DNA from: Bacteroides stercorirosoris
Lineage (GTDB): Bacteria > Bacteroidota > Bacteroidia > Bacteroidales > Bacteroidaceae
Reading direction: 5' to 3'
Assembly: GCF_900142015.1 (NCBI RefSeq)
Contig: NZ_FQZN01000016.1
Coordinates: 62,001 to 126,000 of the forward strand
Length of the DNA: 64,000 nucleotides
Positions 7,564-15,088 of the stretch are shown one piece after another. Each line of letters starts with the position of its first letter. Positions within the stretch are counted from its first letter, which is position 1. Both the position numbers and the translations under genes were made by a program. Under the pieces are notes generated by a model. The model saw only the letters and a program-made list of their open reading frames with translations. It did not search any database and had not been told where the DNA came from.

Positions 7564-8247
7564 ATGAGAAAATATTGCACTATAATCGGACTGCTTTTTG
7601 CAGTAGTCCTTCCCCTTTGCGCTCAGAACTGGACACCTCAGGACTCTCTGCGATTGCGCCGCCTGCTGGACGGAGAGGGGGAAGTGAAGTTGAATCCGAA
7701 GGTACTGGAAGAGTTGGGAATAGACCAACCCGTAGGTAAGCAACTGATGTCAACGGAAAAACAATGGCTGGATTTCAACACGGCACTGCCCGAAGTACCG
7801 AATGTGCCGAAGAAGAAAGTGATTCTAACTTTGCGCCCTTATACGGCAAATACAAAATACAACTGGGATCCGGTATATCAGAAGAGGATTAAAATAGATA
7901 AGAATACGTGGCGTGGCGATCCTTTTTATGAGCTTAAATTGCTCAAGATTTATAGTGACTGGGCGAAACATCCTCTGGATAAGGGCATACGCAAAAGTAT
8001 GGATGAGATTGAGGCGACCGGATTACGCTATCGGGTGACGGAACGGGCGAATAATATGGCGGTGGGCAGTTGGCAAGGTGCTAGTGGCGGAGGTATAGGC
8101 GGGTTAAATCTTATGGCACCTTTCACCAAAGATTTCTGGAATCCCAAAGGACGCAAGCGTCGTGCCCGTACTCTGGAAGTATTGAAGGCATATGGTGACT
8201 CTATAACGGTGTCGAGAAAAGCACCGGCCAAGGCTATTAGTAATTAA
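7564..8247 (+). CDS. DUF4858-like exported protein
   Basis: A 227-residue protein with a cleavable signal peptide (hydrophobic about 5-18, cleavage near PLCAQ). The mature N-terminus (PQDSLRLRRLLDGEGEVKLN) resembles the Bacteroidetes DUF4858 family. The middle is basic and Trp/Tyr-rich, and a Gly-rich segment (GGGIGGLN) follows. No catalytic motif is visible. It is the last gene of the sigma-factor operon and is followed by a terminator at 8321-8361. Confidence 0.65.
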   Translation: MRKYCTIIGLLFAVVLPLCAQNWTPQDSLRLRRLLDGEGEVKLNPKVLEELGIDQPVGKQLMSTEKQWLDFNTALPEVPNVPKKKVILTLRPYTANTKYNWDPVYQKRIKIDKNTWRGDPFYELKLLKIYSDWAKHPLDKGIRKSMDEIEATGLRYRVTERANNMAVGSWQGASGGGIGGLNLMAPFTKDFWNPKGRKRRARTLEVLKAYGDSITVSRKAPAKAISN

Positions 8248-8320
8248 GGAAAAGATTTGTTTATTAAAGGATGTGTTTATTATAGGGATAATTGTTTTAT
8301 CTTCATTTGTATTATTTGCG

Positions 8321-8370
8321 CACCCGGTCATACGTATGTTGTATATTCGTATTTCCGGGTGTTTCTTTTA
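8321..8370 (+). terminator. Intrinsic terminator of the 5247-8247 operon
   Basis: CACCCGG at 8321-8327 pairs with CCGGGTG at 8355-8361. A second inner stem is formed by ATACG (8330-8334) and CGTAT (8348-8352). The sequence then runs into TTTCTTTTA. Confidence 0.65.
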
Positions 8371-8446
8371 TGACAAATCGTCTTTTTGTCCGAACCTTTC
8401 ATCCTTTTTTCTTGTTTCTTCCTAATAATGCCTAAATGAAGGAACT

Positions 8447-9400
8447 ATGAACAGAATTACTTCCCTTTTCGGAATAAAATATCCAATAATCCAAGGCGGT
8501 ATGGTTTGGTGTAGTGGTTGGCGCCTGGCGTCGGCAGTAAGTAATGCGGGTGGGTTGGGCTTGCTTGGGGCAGGTTCGATGCATCCCGAAACATTGCGTG
8601 AACACATCCGTAAATGCCGTGCCGCTACGCATCACGCTTTTGGAGTGAATATTCCGTTGATGTATCCGCAGATTGAAGAAATCATGCAGATAGTAGTGGA
8701 CGAGGGAGTCAATATAGTATTTACCTCCGCCGGGAGTCCCGCCAAATGGACGGGATGGCTGAAGGAGAGAGGTGTGACAGTGGTACATGTGGTTAGTTCT
8801 TCCCGCTTTGCGATGAAGGCCGAAGAGGCGGGTGTGGATGCTGTGGTGGCCGAAGGCTTTGAAGCCGGAGGACACAACGGAAGGGAAGAGACTACCACTT
8901 TGTGCCTGTTGCCTGCTGTACGCGCGGCTACAACTTTGCCGTTGATTGCTGCCGGAGGAATTGCTACGGGCGAAGCTATTCTTGCTACCCGTGTGTTGGG
9001 GGCGGAAGGTGTGCAGATTGGTACACGTTTTGCACTGACGGAGGAAAGCTCCGCCCACGAGTATTTTAAGGATTACTGCCTGCGTTTGCAGGAGGGGGAC
9101 ACGCGGTTGCTGTTGAAGAAACTTGCTCCGGTACGCCTGGCAAGAAGTAATTTCCGCGATGCGGTGGAGGCTGCCGAAGCTGTGGGGGCGACTCAGGATG
9201 AACTTCGCATTCTGCTGGCGCGGGGACGTGCCAAGAAAGGCATCTTTTATGGAGACCTGGAGGAAGGAGAATTGGAGATCGGCCAGGTTTCAGCGTTGCT
9301 TTATGGCAGGCAGATACAGACTGTGGCGGAAGTGATGCAGGAGTTGACGGAAGGATATAAAAAAGCGTGGGATGCATTGAAAAGATTAGAGAGAGAATAG
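8447..9400 (+). CDS. FMN-dependent nitronate monooxygenase / enoyl-ACP reductase II (FabK) family protein
   Basis: A 317-residue TIM-barrel flavoprotein. Signatures are PIIQGGMVW at the N-terminus, GGLGLLGAGSM, FGVNIPL, the GGHNG motif at residues 141-145 whose His143 corresponds to the catalytic His of FabK, LIAAGGIATGEAI for FMN phosphate binding, and GAEGVQIGTRF. FabK reduces enoyl-ACP in fatty-acid synthesis; the close relatives called nitronate monooxygenases detoxify alkyl nitronates. The sequence reads more FabK-like (GFEAGGHNG followed by TTT-x-x-LLP), but the two families are hard to separate by eye. The gene stands alone between a terminator and a hairpin-rich region. Confidence 0.85.
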   Translation: MNRITSLFGIKYPIIQGGMVWCSGWRLASAVSNAGGLGLLGAGSMHPETLREHIRKCRAATHHAFGVNIPLMYPQIEEIMQIVVDEGVNIVFTSAGSPAKWTGWLKERGVTVVHVVSSSRFAMKAEEAGVDAVVAEGFEAGGHNGREETTTLCLLPAVRAATTLPLIAAGGIATGEAILATRVLGAEGVQIGTRFALTEESSAHEYFKDYCLRLQEGDTRLLLKKLAPVRLARSNFRDAVEAAEAVGATQDELRILLARGRAKKGIFYGDLEEGELEIGQVSALLYGRQIQTVAEVMQELTEGYKKAWDALKRLERE

Positions 9401-9403
9401 TTT

Positions 9404-9486
9404 CACGAGACGAATAATTGGGTCTTGTGATGTGAAAATATCCGTCTCGTGGGATGAAATGATTCGTCTCGTGAGGCGGATTTTTA
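9404..9486. repeat. Hairpin repeat built from CGTCTCGTG units
   Basis: CACGAGACGAAT at 9404-9415 is the exact reverse complement of ATTCGTCTCGTG at 9462-9473. Two further imperfect copies of the same core lie between them (GGTCTTGTGATGTGAAA near 9420 and CCGTCTCGTGGGATGAAA near 9442), giving a cluster of related units about 20 bp apart. The array ends in GCGGATTTTTATTTT, so it may also terminate the upstream flavoprotein gene. Confidence 0.6.
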
Positions 9487-9659
9487 TTTTATCGGGGATG
9501 TGCCAAAAATCTTTTTACCACAGATACGTGGATTTGCACAGATTATAAAGTTGGGTATAAATCCTGATATTCCTGCCAATGTAAAATGAAAGTTATACCC
9601 CAATTACGGATAGTATAACCCTTATTACAGACACCTTATTATCAATAAAAAATAATTCA
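9487..9659. other. Intergenic stretch before the AraC pair
   Basis: No gene is visible. A fragment at about 9518-9547 (ACCACAGAT, GGATTTGCACAGATT) resembles the CCACAGA-type dispersed palindrome seen intact at 34356-34452 and may be a decayed copy. Confidence 0.35.
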
Positions 9660-9667
9660 TATCTTTG
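9660..9667 (+). promoter_or_regulatory. -7 promoter box of the tandem AraC genes
   Basis: TATCTTTG matches the Bacteroides -7 consensus TAnnTTTG and lies 23 bp upstream of the ATG at 9691. No convincing -33 TTTG is visible. Confidence 0.5.
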
Positions 9668-9690
9668 CTGCTGTTCAAATACTTAGGATT

Positions 9691-10593
9691 ATGGAAAAGG
9701 TTATAAATCTGGATAATGTGGATCAGTACAATAATTTGTACGGACTTGAAACATTGCACCCTTTGGTAAGCGTTGTCGACCTTACGAAAGCGACGCGGGC
9801 GGTCAATCAAATACAAATGCATTATGGCGTTTACGCACTTTTTCTGAAGTTGGCAAAGACTTGTGATATTAAGTATGGCCGCCAGTCTTATGACTATCAG
9901 GAAGGTACTATTGTCTGTTTTGCACCCGGACAGACGATTAGTGTGAGCACGGTTGGTGACCAAATCAGCCAGCCCGTTTACGGTCTCGTCTTTCATCCCG
10001 ATTTGATTCACGGGACTTCACTTGGGAAAACAATAAAGAACTACACCTTCTTCTCCTATGCAGTGCATGAGGCTTTGCATCTGTCCGACCAGGAAAAAGA
10101 AACCGTGATGGACTGCCTGAAGAAAATCAGCATCGAACTGGAACATCCCATAGACAAGCATAGCAAGTCATTGATTGCAATGAACATAGAACTCTTGCTC
10201 AACTATTGCATGCGTTTCTATGAGCGCCAGTTCATCACCCGCAGCAATGCGAATAAAGATGCTTTGACGAAGTTCGAACAACTGTTGGATGAATATTTCC
10301 AGAGTGGTCTTCCGATGCAGGAGGGGTTGCCGTCAGTGAAATATTTCGCAGACAGGATTTATCTGTCTCCCAATTACTTTGGTGATATGATTAAGAAGGA
10401 AACCGGGAAAACACCCCAGGAACATATACAGACAAAGGTCATCGAACTGGCCAAAGAGCACATCCTCGGAGCGGAAGAAACCATCAGCGAGATTGCTTAC
10501 AGGCTGGGATTTCAGTATCCGCAGCACCTGAACCGCCTGTTTAAGAAGCGCGTAGGCTGCACCCCGAACGAATACCGACTGCAAAATTCATAG
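9691..10593 (+). CDS. AraC-family transcriptional regulator, first of a tandem pair
   Basis: A 300-residue regulator. The N-terminal 190 residues form a cupin-like sensor domain (YGRQSYDYQEGTIVCFAPGQ), and the C-terminal 95 residues a double helix-turn-helix of AraC type (VKYFADRIYLSPNYFGDMIKK, then ISEIAYRLGFQYPQHLNRLFKK and the closing GCTPNEYR). The next gene, 2 bp later, is a diverged duplicate. No ligand or target can be read from the context; the downstream genes run on the other strand. Confidence 0.88.
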   Translation: MEKVINLDNVDQYNNLYGLETLHPLVSVVDLTKATRAVNQIQMHYGVYALFLKLAKTCDIKYGRQSYDYQEGTIVCFAPGQTISVSTVGDQISQPVYGLVFHPDLIHGTSLGKTIKNYTFFSYAVHEALHLSDQEKETVMDCLKKISIELEHPIDKHSKSLIAMNIELLLNYCMRFYERQFITRSNANKDALTKFEQLLDEYFQSGLPMQEGLPSVKYFADRIYLSPNYFGDMIKKETGKTPQEHIQTKVIELAKEHILGAEETISEIAYRLGFQYPQHLNRLFKKRVGCTPNEYRLQNS

Positions 10594-10595
10594 CT

Positions 10596-11492
10596 TTGAA
10601 AAAGGATATATTGAACATAGAGACTGTACATCAGTGTAATTGTTGCCTGGGCAACAAGACACTGCATCCGCTGGTGAGTGCTATCGACTTATCCAAAGCC
10701 AACGTGATGCAACGTACCATCAAGTTCGACTTTTACACCCTGTTATTGCTGGAAAGTGAATGTTGCGACTATATCTATGGACGTAAATACTACGACTATT
10801 CCAATGCCACCCTGTTGTTTCTGGCTCCGGGAGCATCTATCGATATGAATGACGGGAAGGTTCTTCTCCAAAAAGGTTGGCTGCTGGCATTCCATCCGGA
10901 CTTTCTGTGTAATACCTCTCTGGAGCAGCACATCAGGCATTGTCCGTTCTTCTCTTACAGTCCCAATGAAGCGTTGCATCTGTCGTTGCGTGAGAAAACG
11001 AAAGCTGTGGAGTGTTTCTGCAATATTGAGCAGGAATTGAAGCATGCGATAGACTGCCATAGCAAGGTGTTAATCTCAAGATATATAGAATTGTTGCTGG
11101 ATTATTGTTCCCGCTTTTACGAACGCCAGTTCATTACGCGGAATGAGGCGAATAAGACAATATTGTGTAAAATGGATACGCTGCTGGATGAATATATCCG
11201 CTCCGGGCAGTTGAAGACCAAGATATTGCCGACCGTAAAGTATTGTGCAAATCTACTTCACTTGTCGCCACGCTATTTCATGGACCTGTTGAAGTTTGAA
11301 ACGGGGAAGAACCTGGACGAATATTTCCAGTTGAAAAGGATAGAGATAGCCAAGAAAATGTTGTCTGCCAATGAGAATACCGTTGGTTCGGTTGCCGAAA
11401 TATTGGGCTTTTCAAGCGTGCAATATTTCAGCAACCTGTTCCGCAAACTGGTGGGGGTAGCCCCTAATGAATACAGGCTTTCACAGAACTAA
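10596..11492 (+). CDS. AraC-family transcriptional regulator, second of a tandem pair
   Basis: A 298-residue paralog of the preceding gene. The two share TLHPLVS-(A/V)-(I/V)-DL-(S/T)-KA near the N-terminus, LHLS-x-x-EK, DKHSK/DCHSK, the RFYERQFITR block in the middle and VGxxPNEYR at the end. Translation appears to start at a TTG (10596) 2 bp after the upstream stop, so it depends on translation of the first gene. The sensor half has picked up several Cys residues (CNCCLG, ECCDY, CNIEQE) absent from its sister. Its stop overlaps the stop of the convergent VWA gene (11489-11492). Confidence 0.86.
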   Translation: MKKDILNIETVHQCNCCLGNKTLHPLVSAIDLSKANVMQRTIKFDFYTLLLLESECCDYIYGRKYYDYSNATLLFLAPGASIDMNDGKVLLQKGWLLAFHPDFLCNTSLEQHIRHCPFFSYSPNEALHLSLREKTKAVECFCNIEQELKHAIDCHSKVLISRYIELLLDYCSRFYERQFITRNEANKTILCKMDTLLDEYIRSGQLKTKILPTVKYCANLLHLSPRYFMDLLKFETGKNLDEYFQLKRIEIAKKMLSANENTVGSVAEILGFSSVQYFSNLFRKLVGVAPNEYRLSQN

Positions 11493-12619
11493 GTACTTTT
11501 GATGTTCTGCGATATCCACATCCCTATATCTTGTTTGCTAAGCGCTGCCGCCATGAGGTCGGGAAATTTATCGGGTGTACAGGCGAAAGTCGGTACACCG
11601 ATATTTGCCAGAAACTCCGCATGACTCTTGTCGTAAGAGGGGGCGCCGTCGTCATTCAGTGCAGGCAGCACGATGAGTTGCACACCACTGTTCACTAAAG
11701 ATACGAACTTCTTGCGCATTTCCCGGGCATCGCCACCTTCATACAAGTCGGTAACCAGCACGAGTACCGTATCCTGCGGACGGGTAATCACTCCCTGGCA
11801 ATAGGTCAGGGCGCGGGCGATGTCCGTACCTCCACCCAACTGCACACCAAAGAGAAGGTCTACCGGGTCTTGTAAATCATCGGTCAGGTCTACGACTGCC
11901 GTATCAAATACTACCATCCGTGTGCTTACTGCCGGAATGGAAGCCAGCACCGAGCCGAATATTCCGGAATAAATCACCGATGTTCCCATTGAACCGCTCT
12001 GGTCCAGACAGAGGATGATGTCTTTCATCGCTTTCCGCTTCCTGCCGTAACCGATGCGCACTTCTGGGATAATCGTCTTATATTCTGGCTGATAATTTTT
12101 CAGGTTCTTGGTGATGGTGGTTTTCCAGTCTATTTCGTTATAACGCGGATTTCTCTGGCGGGCGGAACGATTGAGTGCTCCCGTCACAGCCTGTTGGGTA
12201 GGGGCGGAGAGTTTGCGCAACAATTCATCCACTACTTTGCGGACTACCTGCCGTGCCATTTCCTTGTTCTTTTCCGGGATTACACGGCTGAGCGACATCA
12301 GCGTAGCTACCAGATGCACATCCGGCACTACGGTTTCCAGCATTTCCTTTTCCGTCAGCAGTGAGGTGATGTTCAGCCGTTTGATGGCATCGCGTTGGAT
12401 GACTTGTACCACCGTCTGCGGGAAAAACTCGCGGATGTCTCCCAGCCAACGGCTTACTTTCGGGGCGGATGAGCCGAGTCCGCCGCGCCGGTCACTGTCG
12501 TACACAGCTTCCAGAGACTGGTCGATGCGTTGCTCTTCCTGCGTCAGCGTGATACCTGTACCGTCGGCCTCGTTTCCACCCAATATCAGGCGCCATCTTT
12601 TCAGATATTCTTCTTCCAT
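11489..12619 (-). CDS. VWA-domain protein of a MoxR-VWA system, YehP-like
   Basis: A 376-residue protein, close to the length of E. coli YehP. Residues 1-195 are helical and form the part unique to this family. Residues 200-376 are a von Willebrand A domain with a complete MIDAS metal site: D206-S208-S210 in LDQSGSMG, T265 in GGGTD and D291 in VTDLYEG. No signal peptide or membrane helix is present, so it is cytoplasmic. It is the last gene of a five-gene operon and follows the DUF5682 gene by 10 bp. VWA proteins next to MoxR ATPases are thought to be adaptors that bind a target through the metal site while the ATPase remodels it; the target is unknown here. Confidence 0.9.
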   Translation of the reverse strand: MEEEYLKRWRLILGGNEADGTGITLTQEEQRIDQSLEAVYDSDRRGGLGSSAPKVSRWLGDIREFFPQTVVQVIQRDAIKRLNITSLLTEKEMLETVVPDVHLVATLMSLSRVIPEKNKEMARQVVRKVVDELLRKLSAPTQQAVTGALNRSARQRNPRYNEIDWKTTITKNLKNYQPEYKTIIPEVRIGYGRKRKAMKDIILCLDQSGSMGTSVIYSGIFGSVLASIPAVSTRMVVFDTAVVDLTDDLQDPVDLLFGVQLGGGTDIARALTYCQGVITRPQDTVLVLVTDLYEGGDAREMRKKFVSLVNSGVQLIVLPALNDDGAPSYDKSHAEFLANIGVPTFACTPDKFPDLMAAALSKQDIGMWISQNIKST

Positions 12620-12629
12620 TGTTTACTCT

Positions 12630-14963
12630 TTACTTCGTTTCAATTCCTAATAATTGGCGGATCAGCGGGATTACTTTGGCAGCTTCCGCCTCATTGTGGG
12701 CGGAGACTGTGACCGTCTGCGTCTGTATGCCGCCTGCACCGCTTGCTTTGGCTTTTTCGCCCAGTTTGCGGCGTTCCGGTGGGGTGAACTCGCTGAATGT
12801 GCGTTTCAATATGGGGAGCAGTTCCATGAAAGTCTCCTTGTCCTGTCCGCATACCCAGTTGTTTACAAGATTCCAAAGATTGTCATCCAACAACAGGATA
12901 GCTCCGGAAGAACGGAGAAATCCTTCGAACCAGTATGCCATGTCTGCCGGAGCGTTGCCGACGGAAGAATAGTAACTGAGGGTGTTCTGTGCCTCCTCCG
13001 GTGAAATGTCCCCTTTGTCGTTCAGCAAGCGTGTGGCATAGCCGGACAGCAACGGATGCACATTGACGGAAGTGCGCACCTGGCGGATAAATTCAAGCCA
13101 CATGGTGTTCAGTTCCGGATCGTTGAGGGTAGATACCGCATAGTCCGTAGACACCAGTTTGTTGAGAATATCCGCTGCCGCCTCTTCATCGATATTGATG
13201 CAGACAAGTACGCCGCCCGCAAGGATACGGGCAATCATGGCATGAAGCATATTACCTACTTTAGAGAAATCCAGATTGCGCACATTGCCATAACGGACGA
13301 TGCTGACCAGGTCGGGAACGGCTTCCATCATTTCGATAATATCGGTAGAAGCAGCCGAAAGACGGTCGAGTTGTACGGTCATGGCATCTACTAAATCCGG
13401 CAGATTGGCGGGAATCACCCGGTCGAGCAGATGGGTGAGTTCCGGAATATGCCTTATCTCTCCGGTCTGTTTGAGCAGATACTTTTGGGTGGCTTCTTCC
13501 AGTGTATTTCCCCAGATAGCTTTCTCGATGATGCTGATAATCTGTTCCGGTTTGTGGTAAAGCGTCCATTTTTCTTTGAACGTACCTTTACCGTCGGAGC
13601 TGCCCGGGATAGCCCAATCTATTTCTAAAAGGTACAGGCGGTGGAAGAAGATACTTCTTTCCAGATCGTTCGGTTTACGAAGGTCGAGCGTCAGTTCTTT
13701 GATTTCGGCGGTAAACGGAACGCGCAGCCGCTTTTGTACCTTTTCCACATCCACCAATAGGGGAACTTTGGGAACATTGTCCGGAACACGCCCCAAACGG
13801 TCGCTGATGATAAGTTCCTCTTTGATGATTTGCAGAAGGATGTCGTCGCCAAAGCCCATGACGGTGGTAATGGCTTCGTTGAACTCTGCCAGCGAAGGGG
13901 CGGGGAGGTTGCGCAAAGCAGCCGTCACCTGTGCCAGACGAACCGTTTCGATGACGTGGGCCACTGAAATATCCATGTTCTTCTTGCGGAAAAGCGAGGC
14001 GGCCTGACTGATCCAGAGAGTACCGTCATCTTCGGGATGATGCCAGAGATAATGATACCAGCCGGGAGACTCTATTCCCGCTCCGTACCCGCTGCGGAAG
14101 GAGAGGCGGTCGTAGGTCCAGGGTATCCAGGTACATTCCACTTTTACTTTGGCAAGTCCTTTCAGCAGTTCATTGTCTTCTTTCACTTTGGGCATATTCT
14201 CAAGTGCAGGAACATGCCAGGCACCACAAACCACGGCGATACGTTCGAAGTTCTCTTTCTGTGCCGCACGTATCATCTTGCGCATCCAGGCTTCACGGAG
14301 CAGGTCGCGGGGAGAGGTATGTTTGGGAAGTTCTTCACGTAGTGCGGTGACCGCTTCTTGCACTGCCAGAAATACGTCGGCACTGTCTTTACGGTGCTCG
14401 ATGGTAGTTTCCCACCAACATTCGCCATCCGTATATCCGGCGGCTTCCGCCAGATAGTCGAAAGGGTCTCTGTATATATCGCCGGTTTCTTCTTCGGTTT
14501 CGGAGACAGTTTCCTGTTCTTTTGCACTTATTTCCGCTTCTTGAATGCTTGTTTCTGTTTCAGCAATAACTTCCTGTGCCGTCTCTTGTCCTTCCGGTTC
14601 GTCCTGCGGCGTTTCTTCTTTTTCCTCTTTGGCAGGCTTTTGACTCAGCGCCATAGAGTGTGTCAGAGGCAAATCGAAGAAACGCAACGGCACTTCATTG
14701 CGCATTGCATAACATATCGTCTGCCACTCCGGAGAGAACTCGGCGAACGGATAGAACACGGCATTCTGCGGCTGGTCGGGCTGATAGGCAAGCAGGGCAA
14801 CGGGTGGTTCCATTTGCTCGTTCAATGCACATGGAAGCAATGCCTCAGCTTCTGCCGGACCTTCCAGAAGGATAAGGTCAGGCTGTAGCTCCTGCAAGTA
14901 TTCCAATACATTCCGGCACGAACCGGGACCGTGGTGTCTTATTCCTAATAAATGAATGGACAT
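12630..14963 (-). CDS. DUF5682-family protein, YehM-like
   Basis: A 777-residue cytoplasmic protein, against about 760 for E. coli YehM. The first ~260 residues carry GIRHHGPGSC (7-16), LILLEGP (30-36), REAWMRKMI (223-231) and VVCGAWHVPAL (244-254). The spacing and pattern (R-x-x-x-M-x-x-x-I, then G-A-x-H) resemble TraB/GumN/EreA-type hydrolases; this is my inference, not an established assignment. Residues 109-161 are a Glu-rich low-complexity insertion. The remaining 500 residues look helical (HEAT-like). The gene sits between the MoxR ATPase and the VWA gene; a 116-bp hairpin-bearing gap separates it from the ATPase. Confidence 0.85.
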   Translation of the reverse strand: MSIHLLGIRHHGPGSCRNVLEYLQELQPDLILLEGPAEAEALLPCALNEQMEPPVALLAYQPDQPQNAVFYPFAEFSPEWQTICYAMRNEVPLRFFDLPLTHSMALSQKPAKEEKEETPQDEPEGQETAQEVIAETETSIQEAEISAKEQETVSETEEETGDIYRDPFDYLAEAAGYTDGECWWETTIEHRKDSADVFLAVQEAVTALREELPKHTSPRDLLREAWMRKMIRAAQKENFERIAVVCGAWHVPALENMPKVKEDNELLKGLAKVKVECTWIPWTYDRLSFRSGYGAGIESPGWYHYLWHHPEDDGTLWISQAASLFRKKNMDISVAHVIETVRLAQVTAALRNLPAPSLAEFNEAITTVMGFGDDILLQIIKEELIISDRLGRVPDNVPKVPLLVDVEKVQKRLRVPFTAEIKELTLDLRKPNDLERSIFFHRLYLLEIDWAIPGSSDGKGTFKEKWTLYHKPEQIISIIEKAIWGNTLEEATQKYLLKQTGEIRHIPELTHLLDRVIPANLPDLVDAMTVQLDRLSAASTDIIEMMEAVPDLVSIVRYGNVRNLDFSKVGNMLHAMIARILAGGVLVCINIDEEAAADILNKLVSTDYAVSTLNDPELNTMWLEFIRQVRTSVNVHPLLSGYATRLLNDKGDISPEEAQNTLSYYSSVGNAPADMAYWFEGFLRSSGAILLLDDNLWNLVNNWVCGQDKETFMELLPILKRTFSEFTPPERRKLGEKAKASGAGGIQTQTVTVSAHNEAEAAKVIPLIRQLLGIETK

Positions 14964-15006
14964 TTTTTGAGTCTTTTAGTTCATTAAGATTTTATTTGAT
15001 TAACAG

Positions 15007-15088
15007 ATGATTTGACAAGAGTAACTTCATTCTCCTCCCAGGAGGAGGGGAATTGAGATACTCCTTTGAGACACTCTTATCAAATCAT
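15007..15088. repeat. Large inverted repeat between the MoxR and DUF5682 genes
   Basis: ATGATTTGACAAGAGT (15007-15022) pairs with ACTCTTATCAAATCAT (15073-15088), 15 of 16 positions. Inside lies a second palindrome, CTCCTCC (15032-15038) with GGAGGAG (15041-15047). The right arm overlaps the last codons and stop of the ATPase gene. It is the only sizeable gap in an otherwise tightly packed operon and could set the ratio of upstream to downstream products. Confidence 0.65.
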
